A stretch of 64,000 nt of DNA from assembly GCA_943842625.1 (NCBI GenBank), contig CALTCK010000008.1, positions 62,001 to 126,000 of the forward strand, written 5' to 3'. The position numbers and the translations under genes are program-made. This document shows positions 8,947 through 17,514 of this stretch, piece by piece. The notes beneath the pieces were generated by a model. The model was given only the letters and a program-made list of their open reading frames with translations. It was not told the DNA's origin and made no database searches. Each line of letters starts with the position of its first letter. Position 1 is the first letter of the stretch. This DNA comes from an uncultured Flavobacteriaceae bacterium (GTDB taxonomy: Bacteria; Bacteroidota; Bacteroidia; Flavobacteriales; Flavobacteriaceae).

Positions 8947-10818
8947 TTATCTGCCCATGTAAACCAATAAAACAGAAATGTCGTTTGGTGAAACGCCACT
9001 GATTCTTGATGCTTGTGAAACAGTAACCGGCTTAATCGACCGAAGTTTTTCGAGAGCTTCATAAGAAAGTGATTTTAATTTGGAATAGTCAAAGTTTTCA
9101 GGTATTCTGATTCCTTCCAATCTATTTAACTTATCAGCATTAACTCTTTCTTTGTTAATATAACCTGCATATTTTATTTGAATTTCTGTTTGCTCTAATA
9201 CCTCTCTACCAAGTTTATTTTTTGTTATATATTCTTCTACATCATTAATTTTTCTCATATCATCCATTGTAATATTTGGACGTGAGAACGGTTTGTACAA
9301 TTTGTCCATTTGTTTCACTGGAGCAGATTCTTTTGAGATTAGAATTGGGTTTAAAATTGCATGGCTAACGCTCGTGTTTTTAAAAAATTGAATCAAATCT
9401 TCAGACTGTTTCTTTTTTTTCTCCATGGTTATTAAGCGATTTTCTGAAGCTAAACCAAGATCAAATGATTTTTTTGTTAATCTAAAATCCGCGTTGTCTT
9501 GTCTTAGTAGAGTTCTATATTCTGCTCTTGAAGTGAACATTCTATAGGGTTCTTTGGTCCCTTTAGTAATTAAATCATCTATTAAAACACCTATATAAGC
9601 CTCATCACGACTTAATGTAAAAGCTTCTTTTTCTTGTACTTGTTGATGTGCATTAATCCCTGCTATCAAACCCTGTGATGCAGCTTCTTCATAACCAGTA
9701 GTTCCATTTATTTGTCCTGCAAAATATAAGCCAGATATAAGCTTTGTTTCTAGGGTATGTTTTAGTTGCGTTGGCGGAAAGTAATCATATTCGATTGCAT
9801 AACCAGGACGAAAGAATTTAACATTCTCAAAACCTGATACTTGCTTTAAAGCCTTGTACTGAACCTCTTCAGAAAGCGATGTAGAAAAACCATTAATATA
9901 ATACTCTATGGTTTTCCAGCCCTCAGGCTCAACAAAAAGCTGGTGTCGATCTTTATCGGCAAAACGATTTATTTTTTCTTCTATGGAAGGACAATATCTT
10001 GGACCACTCGATTGAATTGCGCCGTTAAACATTGGCGATTTATCAAACCCCTCCTTTAAGGCATCATGCACATCTTGACTTGTGTAGGACATGTAACAAG
10101 AACGCTGATGTGTTAAAACGGAGGTAGTATTTAAATAAGAAAATTTTTCTGGTTGTGCATCACCTGGCTGTTCAATCATCTTGGTAAAGTCTAAAGAACG
10201 GCCATCTACCCTTGGAGGTGTTCCTGTTTTCATTCTACCGGACTCAAAACCTAATTGAATAAGATCCTTAGTAATACCTGTTGACGCTCTTTCTCCGGCT
10301 CTTCCTCCTCCAAACTGTTTTTCTCCGATGTGAATAACTCCATTTAAAAAAGTTCCATTGGTAAGAACAACAGTTTTAGATCGTATTTCAATGCCTAAAG
10401 ACGTTTTAACACCGACAACTTTATTATTTTTAGTGATAAGACCCAGAACCATTTCTTGATAAAAATCTAAATTAGGAGTCTTTTCTAGCATATCTCTCCA
10501 AGTTTCAGAAAAACGCATTCGATCGCTTTGAACTCTTGGACTCCACATGGCCGGGCCTTTTGATTTATTTAGCATTTTAAATTGAATAGCTGTTTCATCT
10601 GAAACAATACCGCTATAGCCACCCAAGGCATCTATTTCACGAATAATTTGTCCCTTAGCTATTCCGCCCATGGCAGGATTACAAGACATCTGTGCGATAT
10701 TTTGTAAGTTCATAGTTACTAGAAGAGTTTTAGACCCTAAATTCGCAGCAGAAGCTGCCGCCTCGGATCCAGCATGGCCTGCACCAACAACTATAACATC
10801 ATATTCATTTGGAAACAT
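8947..10818 (-). CDS. mnmG: tRNA uridine-5-carboxymethylaminomethyl modification enzyme MnmG (GidA)
   Basis: A full-length 623-residue FAD enzyme that, with MnmE and folate, installs the cmnm5 group on U34 of several tRNAs. The FAD-binding motif VVGAGHAGSEAA is at the N-terminus. Family signatures follow: MSCNPAMGGIAKGQ and RGPAMWSPRVQSD-like residues (here SKGPAMWSPRVQSDRMRF), then GLYFAGQINGTTGYEEAA. The helical C-terminus ends in SQASRISGVSPNDISVLLVY. parS palindromes lie immediately on both sides of the gene. The upstream one sits in its 5' untranslated region, downstream of the -7 box at 10888-10895. Confidence 0.97.
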   Translation of the reverse strand: MFPNEYDVIVVGAGHAGSEAAASAANLGSKTLLVTMNLQNIAQMSCNPAMGGIAKGQIIREIDALGGYSGIVSDETAIQFKMLNKSKGPAMWSPRVQSDRMRFSETWRDMLEKTPNLDFYQEMVLGLITKNNKVVGVKTSLGIEIRSKTVVLTNGTFLNGVIHIGEKQFGGGRAGERASTGITKDLIQLGFESGRMKTGTPPRVDGRSLDFTKMIEQPGDAQPEKFSYLNTTSVLTHQRSCYMSYTSQDVHDALKEGFDKSPMFNGAIQSSGPRYCPSIEEKINRFADKDRHQLFVEPEGWKTIEYYINGFSTSLSEEVQYKALKQVSGFENVKFFRPGYAIEYDYFPPTQLKHTLETKLISGLYFAGQINGTTGYEEAASQGLIAGINAHQQVQEKEAFTLSRDEAYIGVLIDDLITKGTKEPYRMFTSRAEYRTLLRQDNADFRLTKKSFDLGLASENRLITMEKKKKQSEDLIQFFKNTSVSHAILNPILISKESAPVKQMDKLYKPFSRPNITMDDMRKINDVEEYITKNKLGREVLEQTEIQIKYAGYINKERVNADKLNRLEGIRIPENFDYSKLKSLSYEALEKLRSIKPVTVSQASRISGVSPNDISVLLVYMGR

Positions 10819-10829
10819 AAACTTAAATT

Positions 10830-10845
10830 TGTTCCACGTGGAACA
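10830..10845. promoter_or_regulatory. parS centromere site (ParB binding), upstream of mnmG
   Basis: The 16-bp perfect palindrome TGTTCCACGTGGAACA is the classical parS sequence. It lies 11 nt upstream of the mnmG ATG, inside the predicted 5' untranslated region. ParB loading or spreading here could affect mnmG transcription, which is inference. Confidence 0.94.
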
Positions 10846-10887
10846 TTACTTTTCAAATTAATCAATTCTTGATTTTACAAGAGCGTG

Positions 10888-10895
10888 CAAATATA
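10888..10895 (-). promoter_or_regulatory. -7 box TATATTTG for mnmG
   Basis: CAAATATA on the plus strand reads TATATTTG on the coding strand, about 70 nt upstream of the mnmG ATG. It matches the Bacteroidota TAnnTTTG box. No TTG at 17-23 nt upstream is obvious, so the call is tentative. Confidence 0.4.
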
Positions 10896-10950
10896 AGTAA
10901 TTAACTTAAAATTGAAGCGATTATTGTTTATTTTATTGATTATCAATAGG

Positions 10951-11367
10951 TTACATAAAGGTTCTTTGAGAAAGTGCTTCATCCTCTTTTTTTCTCATCA
11001 AAGCAGCTTCTGCTTTAGTTTTGTCGTTAAAGCCGCAATAATGTAGAACTCCGTGGATAATAACACGATGTAATTCGTCTTCGAAACTAGTTTTGTAAGT
11101 ATTCGCATTCTCTTTTACGCGTTCAATAGATATAAAAATATCTCCATTAATTTGATTTCCTAAACTGTTATCAAAACTGATAATATCGGTTAATGTATCG
11201 TGATTTAAGAACTCTAGATTTAACTTATGAAGGTATTGATCGTCGCAAAATATATAACTAATTTTTCCCTCTTCTCGTTTTAGGTAGTTGATAATTTTAG
11301 ATATCCAACGAGCTATTCCATCTGGATTTTGAAGTCTAAATGCTGTCTCTGAGAAAAAATCAATCAT
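10951..11367 (-). CDS. ybeY: Endoribonuclease YbeY (16S rRNA maturation)
   Basis: A 138-residue YbeY-family metallo-endoribonuclease involved in 16S rRNA 3' processing and ribosome quality control. The core reads LNHDTLTDIISFD followed by the metal motif HRVIIHGVLHYCGFNDKTK. The usual third His of the HGxLHxxGxxH motif is replaced in the GFND segment, where Asp could serve as ligand; I recall this as usual in Bacteroidota homologues. The start codon overlaps the 3' end of the DUF4175 gene by 8 nt, which indicates translational coupling in a DUF4175-ybeY operon. Confidence 0.92.
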   Translation of the reverse strand: MIDFFSETAFRLQNPDGIARWISKIINYLKREEGKISYIFCDDQYLHKLNLEFLNHDTLTDIISFDNSLGNQINGDIFISIERVKENANTYKTSFEDELHRVIIHGVLHYCGFNDKTKAEAALMRKKEDEALSQRTFM

Positions 11368-14300
11368 TTTTATTCTTAAAATATTCTTGTACCTTTTGTT
11401 TGTATTCCAAATTTAAAGGTAAGGATTCTCTATTAAGGATTTCTGTTGTGTTAAAATATTTTTTTATTTCTGCAGGACTTAATGTTAGGTTGTTATTAAA
11501 TTGCTGATTATTTGTTCGTGACTCCCTCTTTGATTCTTTTCCTTGTTCAAAGGTTGCTTTATCTAATTTCAATAATTCATGTTTTAGATTTTGCATTCTT
11601 TCTAGTGTTTGTTGATTAAAGCCTTTATCTAACAATTGCTGTTCTATTTTTTCCATTTCGCGAAGCAAAGCTCCTGCATTTGCTTTATCTCCAAGTTGAC
11701 TGATTTTATTTTGTAGTTGTTCCCGTAGTTGTTGTTGTTGTTTGTAAATTTCAAATAATTTTCCATTTATATCTTCAGTATTTCCATATCCCTCTTTCTT
11801 GTTTGGGTTACTATTTTCCTTAGTACCTCTTTTGCCGTTTTCTGAAGAGCCCTCGCTACCTCCTTGACCTTCACCTTCGCCTTGACCTTTACCTTTAGTA
11901 TCTTTGCCGTCTGCTCCTTCTTTTTCAAGACCTTCTTCCATTTTTTTTGTAAGGCTTTCTTGTTTTTTTATAATATCTGGCAATTGAAATCCCTGGCCTT
12001 CGCCTTCACCCTCTCCTATTCCTTTACCTTTGCCTTTACCTTTACCTTGCCCCATGCTGCTCATTTGATTTTGCATATTGCTTAAAATATCGCTAAGCAG
12101 AACAGCAAGTTCGTTAGCTCCCGTAATAGTATATTGTTGGCTAGAAACTCCTATTTCCATTTCATTTTCTGCGAGTCTTTCTAAACTTTTATCTAGATTA
12201 AAGTTAATTCGGGTTAAGGAAGAGTTAATAGCTACGCCCAGCATGGGTTGTCTTAGGGATAAACTAAAAAGACTATCGTCTATGTGTTCAAAGTTTTGTT
12301 TTAACTCATTTTGTCTGATTAATTTTCTGCCAAAAAGTGCATTGCCATAATCTATTTTTTTAAAATCTTTCATAAGCGCTTCTTGTTTAAAAGAAAAAAC
12401 TACAAGATTATCTAAAATTTGTCGCAACATCTCCGAATCTTCATCCATTGTATTCATCTGACCTGATTGCATTTGCATTTGCATTTTACGGCCCATTTGT
12501 TTCATCTTTTTTGCAGCAGCTTTTTGGTTTTGCTTGGCAGCGTTTTTATTATCGTTTTTTAGGTTATCTGTAGCCTCTTTTTGTTCTTCTTTAACTTTTT
12601 CCTGTTCTTTTTGATCGTTAGGAATATCTAACGGGTTTTTTAAATCATTGTTTTCCTTTTCTAATTTCTCTTTTTCTTCAGTATATTCTTTAAACTTCTT
12701 ATTTAGAAGCTCTTGGGCTTCTTTGGTGTTTTTTTCATCTTTAACATTCGTTAATTTTTCCTGCTCTTCAGCAAGTTTATTTAATTCTTCAGCAAGCTTT
12801 TCTGCTTTCTTAGTTACATAATATCGTTTGGTTAGCTCCAAAAGTTGCTCTAGGTTTTTTTCTTGATTTTTATTTTGTTTTGATAGCTGTTCTAGTTTCT
12901 CGGTCAACTCTTCTTTCTTTATCTTCTCTTGAAGATTTTTAAGCTCCTCTATAAGCTTTTCGTTTTTCTCTATAAGTTTTTCATTTTCTTGAAAGCGTTC
13001 TCTCAATTGTTCTTTAACAGGATCGTTGTCTCGATTTTTCGGTTGAAAATTTTCTAAATTTTCATTTAATTCTTTCGAGAAGTTTTTCATTATTTTTTCT
13101 TGTTCTTGCTGCTTCATGAGAAACTTTTCTAGTTTCTTTTTATCATTCCAATTGAGTTGTTCACTTTCTTTTTGAGACTTTGAAAGTTCCTTTAAAGTTT
13201 GGTCTTGATCTTTTATATTTTCTAAGGACCTATCCAAACTCTTAATGGTATTTTCTTGTTTCTGAAGTTGTTCGTTTTCAATCTCTTCCTGAGTCTGTTT
13301 TCTATATGAAAAAAGGGAAGACCTACTAGACTTAAAGTTTTGAAGCGCATCATTGTCAAATACTTCAAAATAATAATTATAGGAGACACCGCTTTTCAAA
13401 GAAAGATTTCCGGGAAAGACATAGGTAAATTGATCATAATTTGAGGCGCTTAGCGCTAGGCTTATGTTTTTTTTACTAGCTTCATCTGAGGATGGATAAT
13501 AGACTAATTGTAGTTTAGTGAGCCCATAGTCGTCAGAAACAGTTCCTAAACAATAGGTTTTTTGATTGTAGACACTATCCTGTTGAGTGGCTACATTTAT
13601 TTCGGGATATTGGTCTCTTATAACAGATAGAGTAAAAGATAAGTTTTCGTATTCTTTTAATTTAGCGTTGGAAGTGGTAAGTGTATAATTTAAATTTTTA
13701 TAGATTCTTTTTTTTAGCCTGAATAGTTTTTTGTCTTTTAGTAAATTATATGCTGTTTCTAATGTTTTTAATTGTACTTGATTTGTGTTTTTGGTTTCAA
13801 CAAACCAAGAGACTAGCGTTCCTTGAGGGATGGTGGCATTTCCTGTACTTTCTATAACCTGAGGTTTTTTTCCAATATAGTTTGGATAGTCTAGCTTCAT
13901 TTTAAAGCCTACTAAAGATGGAGTTTTTAACACATTAAGGGTGTATTCTTTAGACTTAACCTGGTTTGCTGTTAAATTAAAGCTAATTGAATTAATGGGC
14001 TGAATAAATGTATGTTCAAAAATATCCGGAGAAGTTTGATTTAAATAGTAAGTTTGTTTGTTGTATTTTATAGTAACATTTTCAGGCGTATACTTCCCGG
14101 TTGTTTTAATTCTTAACAAAAAACTTTTGTTTTCTAGAGTAGTGAGTGATTTGTTTTTAACCTGAAATTTAAATGGCGCGGGGGGCTCAAAAGCGGTGTT
14201 GTAATTAACAACCCTGTTATAACTACTATAAAAGATATCTTTTTCCCCTAGTACCGAAAACAATACATAAATAACAATGGGTACCAGTGCATATTTTAGG

Positions 14301-14755
14301 TACTTTTTATTTGCTTTGAAATTAATTGCGGCTTTAAAAGGTACTAGTTGTAATTCTTCTGCCTTTTGGTGGATACTTGCGAGCAATAACTCTGATTCTC
14401 TTTGATTTTGGTTTAGTTGAATTACATTAAGAAGCTTATCGCTAACCTCAGGAAAATGATTTCCTATTAACTTAGACGCTTCAACATCTGAAATTCCTTG
14501 TTGAAGATTAAATAATTTTAATAACGGGAAAGTTATTAGTTTTATAAACAGTAAGGTTTCTACCGTTATAAATACCCAAAACAATAAAGTTCGACCTACA
14601 GGAGTTAGCCATAAATAATGTTCAATAAGCAGGGTAATAATTAGGTATACTAATCCAATGCTAAAAAAAAGAATGACTCCTTTTATTAACTTGCTAGTGT
14701 AGTATTTTTTAATAAACTGTTCCAGCTTTGACTGGATTTCTAAAAAACTGCTCAT
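11360..14755 (-). CDS. DUF4175 family large membrane protein
   Basis: A 1131-residue Bacteroidota protein of the DUF4175 type with unknown function. Two transmembrane helices lie near the N-terminus (about residues 22-45 and 55-75), with a third hydrophobic segment near 150-170. A beta-rich extracytoplasmic region follows. Residues of roughly 490-780 form a long coiled coil extremely rich in Glu, Lys, Gln and Asn. A Gly/Lys/Glu low-complexity stretch (GQGKGKGKGKGIGEGEGEGQ) lies near residues 905-925, with a second GQGEGEGQGG block after it. It overlaps ybeY. The composition suggests a scaffold spanning the periplasm, but this is speculation. Confidence 0.8.
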   Translation of the reverse strand: MSSFLEIQSKLEQFIKKYYTSKLIKGVILFFSIGLVYLIITLLIEHYLWLTPVGRTLLFWVFITVETLLFIKLITFPLLKLFNLQQGISDVEASKLIGNHFPEVSDKLLNVIQLNQNQRESELLLASIHQKAEELQLVPFKAAINFKANKKYLKYALVPIVIYVLFSVLGEKDIFYSSYNRVVNYNTAFEPPAPFKFQVKNKSLTTLENKSFLLRIKTTGKYTPENVTIKYNKQTYYLNQTSPDIFEHTFIQPINSISFNLTANQVKSKEYTLNVLKTPSLVGFKMKLDYPNYIGKKPQVIESTGNATIPQGTLVSWFVETKNTNQVQLKTLETAYNLLKDKKLFRLKKRIYKNLNYTLTTSNAKLKEYENLSFTLSVIRDQYPEINVATQQDSVYNQKTYCLGTVSDDYGLTKLQLVYYPSSDEASKKNISLALSASNYDQFTYVFPGNLSLKSGVSYNYYFEVFDNDALQNFKSSRSSLFSYRKQTQEEIENEQLQKQENTIKSLDRSLENIKDQDQTLKELSKSQKESEQLNWNDKKKLEKFLMKQQEQEKIMKNFSKELNENLENFQPKNRDNDPVKEQLRERFQENEKLIEKNEKLIEELKNLQEKIKKEELTEKLEQLSKQNKNQEKNLEQLLELTKRYYVTKKAEKLAEELNKLAEEQEKLTNVKDEKNTKEAQELLNKKFKEYTEEKEKLEKENNDLKNPLDIPNDQKEQEKVKEEQKEATDNLKNDNKNAAKQNQKAAAKKMKQMGRKMQMQMQSGQMNTMDEDSEMLRQILDNLVVFSFKQEALMKDFKKIDYGNALFGRKLIRQNELKQNFEHIDDSLFSLSLRQPMLGVAINSSLTRINFNLDKSLERLAENEMEIGVSSQQYTITGANELAVLLSDILSNMQNQMSSMGQGKGKGKGKGIGEGEGEGQGFQLPDIIKKQESLTKKMEEGLEKEGADGKDTKGKGQGEGEGQGGSEGSSENGKRGTKENSNPNKKEGYGNTEDINGKLFEIYKQQQQLREQLQNKISQLGDKANAGALLREMEKIEQQLLDKGFNQQTLERMQNLKHELLKLDKATFEQGKESKRESRTNNQQFNNNLTLSPAEIKKYFNTTEILNRESLPLNLEYKQKVQEYFKNKND
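12021..12051. repeat. Short 6-bp-period tandem repeat inside DUF4175 gene
   Basis: Plus-strand CCTTTA/CCTTTG units repeat about five times and encode the Gly-Lys dipeptide run of the DUF4175 protein. Such runs are prone to in-frame length change by slippage. Confidence 0.7.
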
Positions 14756-14901
14756 TAATTAACTCTGTAAAATTATATCTTCGAAAATACATTATTAATT
14801 TAAATCTTTCTGTTAATTTTTTACTGTAAAAATTATGACGCTGTTGCTTTTTAAAATCTCTTTAGGTGTGTACCTTTGCTTTGTTATTTTTATAAAAACA
14901 C

Positions 14902-16428
14902 ATGTCAAAAAAAGTTAGAGTTCGTTTTGCTCCAAGCCCAACCGGACCACTACACATAGGAGGTGTAAGAACAGCGCTATTTAATTATTTATTTGCTAAA
15001 AAATTTGGCGGAAAGTTTATTTTACGTATTGAGGATACGGATCAAAACAGATATGTTGAGGGTGCTGAAGCTTATATTGTCGAAACCTTAAATTGGTTAA
15101 ATATTCCCTTTGACGAGGGTATAGGTAAAGAAGGTATTTATGGCCCTTACAGACAAAGTGAGCGCAAAAAAATGTATAAGCGCTATGCAGAACAACTAAT
15201 TAACAAAGGTAAAGCCTATTACGCCTTTGACACAAATGATGAGCTTAATTATCATAGAAAAGACCATGAAAGAAAAGGAAAAACATTTATTTACAATTGG
15301 CATAATAGAGAAAAACTAAGCAACTCAATTTCTTTAACAAAAGAAGAGGTGGAAAAAAAGATAGCAAATGGTGAAGATTATGTGGTCCGTTTTAAAATGT
15401 ATGATCCTAGTCAAAACACAGAAGAAGAAGTTATTGCCAAAGACTTAATTAGAGGAAATGTGTCATTTAAAAAAGCACTACTTGACGATAAAGTCTTATT
15501 TAAACAAGATGGTATGCCAACTTATCACTTGGCAAATATCGTTGACGATCACTTTATGGAGATTAGTCATGTTATTAGGGGTGAGGAATGGTTGCCCTCA
15601 GTACCCTTACATATTGAGTTGTACAAAGCACTGGATTGGGAGATTCCAAAATTTGCTCACCTTCCATTGATTATGAAACCGGTTGGTAAAGGAAAATTAA
15701 GTAAACGTGACGGCGATAAAATGGGTTTTCCAGTTTTTCCAATTCAATGGAATGCAAACAATGGGGACGTTTTTTCAGGATATAGAGAAGATGGTTATTT
15801 TTCTGAGGCTGTTATTAATATGCTTGCTTTATTAGGATGGAATCCAGGAACTGAGCAAGAAATTTTCAGCTTAGACGAACTTATAGAATCGTTCAGTTTA
15901 ACAAGGGTTAACAAAGCGGGAGCTAGATTTGATCCTGAAAAAACAAAGTGGTTCCAGCATCATTATTTACAAGAGAAAGATGACGAGAGCTTATCGATTT
16001 TATTTACAAACTTATTAATTAAAAAAGGAATTGATCATGATAAAAACCTTAAAAAGATTATTGGTTTAATAAAAGAACGATCATCTTTCGTAGCTGATTT
16101 TTGGGAACAAGGGAGTTACTTTTTTGAAGCGCCAGTTATGTACAATGAGAAAGCGGCAAAAAAAGCGTTTAAAGAGAAAACTCCACAACTACTTTCAAAT
16201 TTGATTAGTTTATTAGAGGAATGTATTGATTTTTCTTCAGAAAGTTTAGCTGATAAAACTAAAAACTGGATTACTAAAAATGAAATTGGATTTGGCAACG
16301 TAATGATGCCTTTACGATTAGCGCTTGTCGGAGAAATGAAAGGTCCTGATGTGTTTGAAATTGCTGCGATACTGGGTAAAAAAGAAGTGATTTCAAGGAT
16401 AAATAAAGTGATTACTTTTTTATCTTGA
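14902..16428 (+). CDS. gltX: Glutamate--tRNA ligase
   Basis: A 508-residue class I aminoacyl-tRNA synthetase that charges tRNA-Glu. The N-terminal RFAPSPTGPLHIGGVRTALFN contains the HIGH-equivalent HIGG. RIEDTDQNRY and the KMSKS-equivalent KLSKRDGDK are present. The length is normal for the family. The C-terminal anticodon-binding domain is complete (ITKNEIGFGNVMMPLRLAL, close to the usual GKVMMPLR segment). A TACCTTTG box at 14871-14878 lies 23 nt upstream of the ATG, with a TTG 24 nt further up. A terminator hairpin follows at 16462-16488. Confidence 0.97.
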   Translation: MSKKVRVRFAPSPTGPLHIGGVRTALFNYLFAKKFGGKFILRIEDTDQNRYVEGAEAYIVETLNWLNIPFDEGIGKEGIYGPYRQSERKKMYKRYAEQLINKGKAYYAFDTNDELNYHRKDHERKGKTFIYNWHNREKLSNSISLTKEEVEKKIANGEDYVVRFKMYDPSQNTEEEVIAKDLIRGNVSFKKALLDDKVLFKQDGMPTYHLANIVDDHFMEISHVIRGEEWLPSVPLHIELYKALDWEIPKFAHLPLIMKPVGKGKLSKRDGDKMGFPVFPIQWNANNGDVFSGYREDGYFSEAVINMLALLGWNPGTEQEIFSLDELIESFSLTRVNKAGARFDPEKTKWFQHHYLQEKDDESLSILFTNLLIKKGIDHDKNLKKIIGLIKERSSFVADFWEQGSYFFEAPVMYNEKAAKKAFKEKTPQLLSNLISLLEECIDFSSESLADKTKNWITKNEIGFGNVMMPLRLALVGEMKGPDVFEIAAILGKKEVISRINKVITFLS

Positions 16429-16461
16429 AAGAAACGGAAATATCTTCTAAATAAAAAAATT

Positions 16462-16488
16462 AAAGGTTGTTATAAGCGGCCTTTTTTT
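16462..16488 (+). terminator. Intrinsic terminator after gltX
   Basis: An AAAGGTTGTT arm (16462-16471) pairs, with G-U wobbles, with AGCGGCCTTT (16475-16484) around a 3-nt loop, and is followed by a run of T. It lies between gltX and the SPFH gene. Confidence 0.65.
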
Positions 16489-16523
16489 GTATATTGATGA
16501 TTGTATTTAAATTAAAAAATATT

Positions 16524-17507
16524 ATGAGCTATATTTGGATTCTTTTTTTTTCTATTTTAATAGTACTTGTTTTTGCTTCTTTTTTTATTGTTAAGCAACA
16601 AACAATTGCGGTTGTAGAACGATTTGGAAAATTTACCAGAGATTATGGAGCGGGTATCAATATGAAAATTCCATTTATCGATAGAGTTGCAGGAAGAGTT
16701 AGTTTACGGATTCAACAATTAGATGTCATTGTTGAAACTAAAACAAAAGATGATGTTTTTGTTCACTTGAAAATTTCAGTACAATTTCAAATTCAGCGAG
16801 AACATGTTTACAACGCATTTTATAAGCTACAGAATCCGCATGAACAAATAACTGCGTTTATATTTGATGTGGTTCGTGCAGAAGTTCCAAAAATGATTCT
16901 AGACGACGTTTTTGTTAAAAAGGAAGAAATAGCATTAGCAATACAACGAGAGTTAAAAGAGGCAATGCTCAATTATGGCTATGACATTGTAAAAGCTCTG
17001 GTTACTGATATTGATCCTGATCAAAAAGTAAAAATTGCTATGAACCGAATTAATGCTGCAGAACGAGAAAAGGTAGCGGCCCAACATGAAGGAGACGCAC
17101 AGCGTATTTTAATTATTGAAAGAGCAAAAGCTGAAGCTGAAAGCAAACGTTTACAGGGATTGGGTATCGCCGATCAACGTAGAGAGATTGCTAGGGGGCT
17201 GGAAGATAGTGTTGACGTATTAAATAATGTTGGTATTAATTCGCAAGAGGCTTCTGCCTTAATTGTGGTAACCCAACATTACGACACCTTACAATCGGTG
17301 GGAGAAGCTACTAACTCTAATTTAATATTACTACCTAATTCGCCTCAAGCAGGAAGCGACATGTTAAATAATATGATTGCTTCATTTGCAGCGAGTAATC
17401 AAATTGGTGAGCAGATGAAAAAAGACAATGCGGCTAAAGGTATTGTGAATAAAAAAACCACCCGTGAGGGACCAAAAGAACCGCCAAAAACAGATTTTGA
17501 TTATTAA
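16524..17507 (+). CDS. SPFH/Band 7 domain protein (slipin/HIR-like)
   Basis: A 327-residue stomatin/prohibitin-type membrane scaffold. A single N-terminal membrane helix is followed by the SPFH domain (VVERFGKFTRDYGAGINMKIPFID) and a helical stretch rich in Ala, Glu and Arg (RINAAEREKVAAQHEGDAQR). The C-terminus carries NLILLPNSPQAG. These proteins form oligomeric microdomain scaffolds that influence membrane proteases and fluidity. I start at the ATG at 16524, directly before the hydrophobic helix; an ATG nine codons upstream at 16497 is also in frame. The gene is convergent with glnS, whose stop codon is 7 nt away. Confidence 0.88.
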   Translation: MSYIWILFFSILIVLVFASFFIVKQQTIAVVERFGKFTRDYGAGINMKIPFIDRVAGRVSLRIQQLDVIVETKTKDDVFVHLKISVQFQIQREHVYNAFYKLQNPHEQITAFIFDVVRAEVPKMILDDVFVKKEEIALAIQRELKEAMLNYGYDIVKALVTDIDPDQKVKIAMNRINAAEREKVAAQHEGDAQRILIIERAKAEAESKRLQGLGIADQRREIARGLEDSVDVLNNVGINSQEASALIVVTQHYDTLQSVGEATNSNLILLPNSPQAGSDMLNNMIASFAASNQIGEQMKKDNAAKGIVNKKTTREGPKEPPKTDFDY

Positions 17508-17514
17508 TAAAAAA

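Noticed and set aside
11860-12085. Plus-strand open frame rich in Phe/Thr opposite the DUF4175 gene
   Set aside because: It is the complement of the Lys/Glu/Gly repeat region of DUF4175 and has no independent support.
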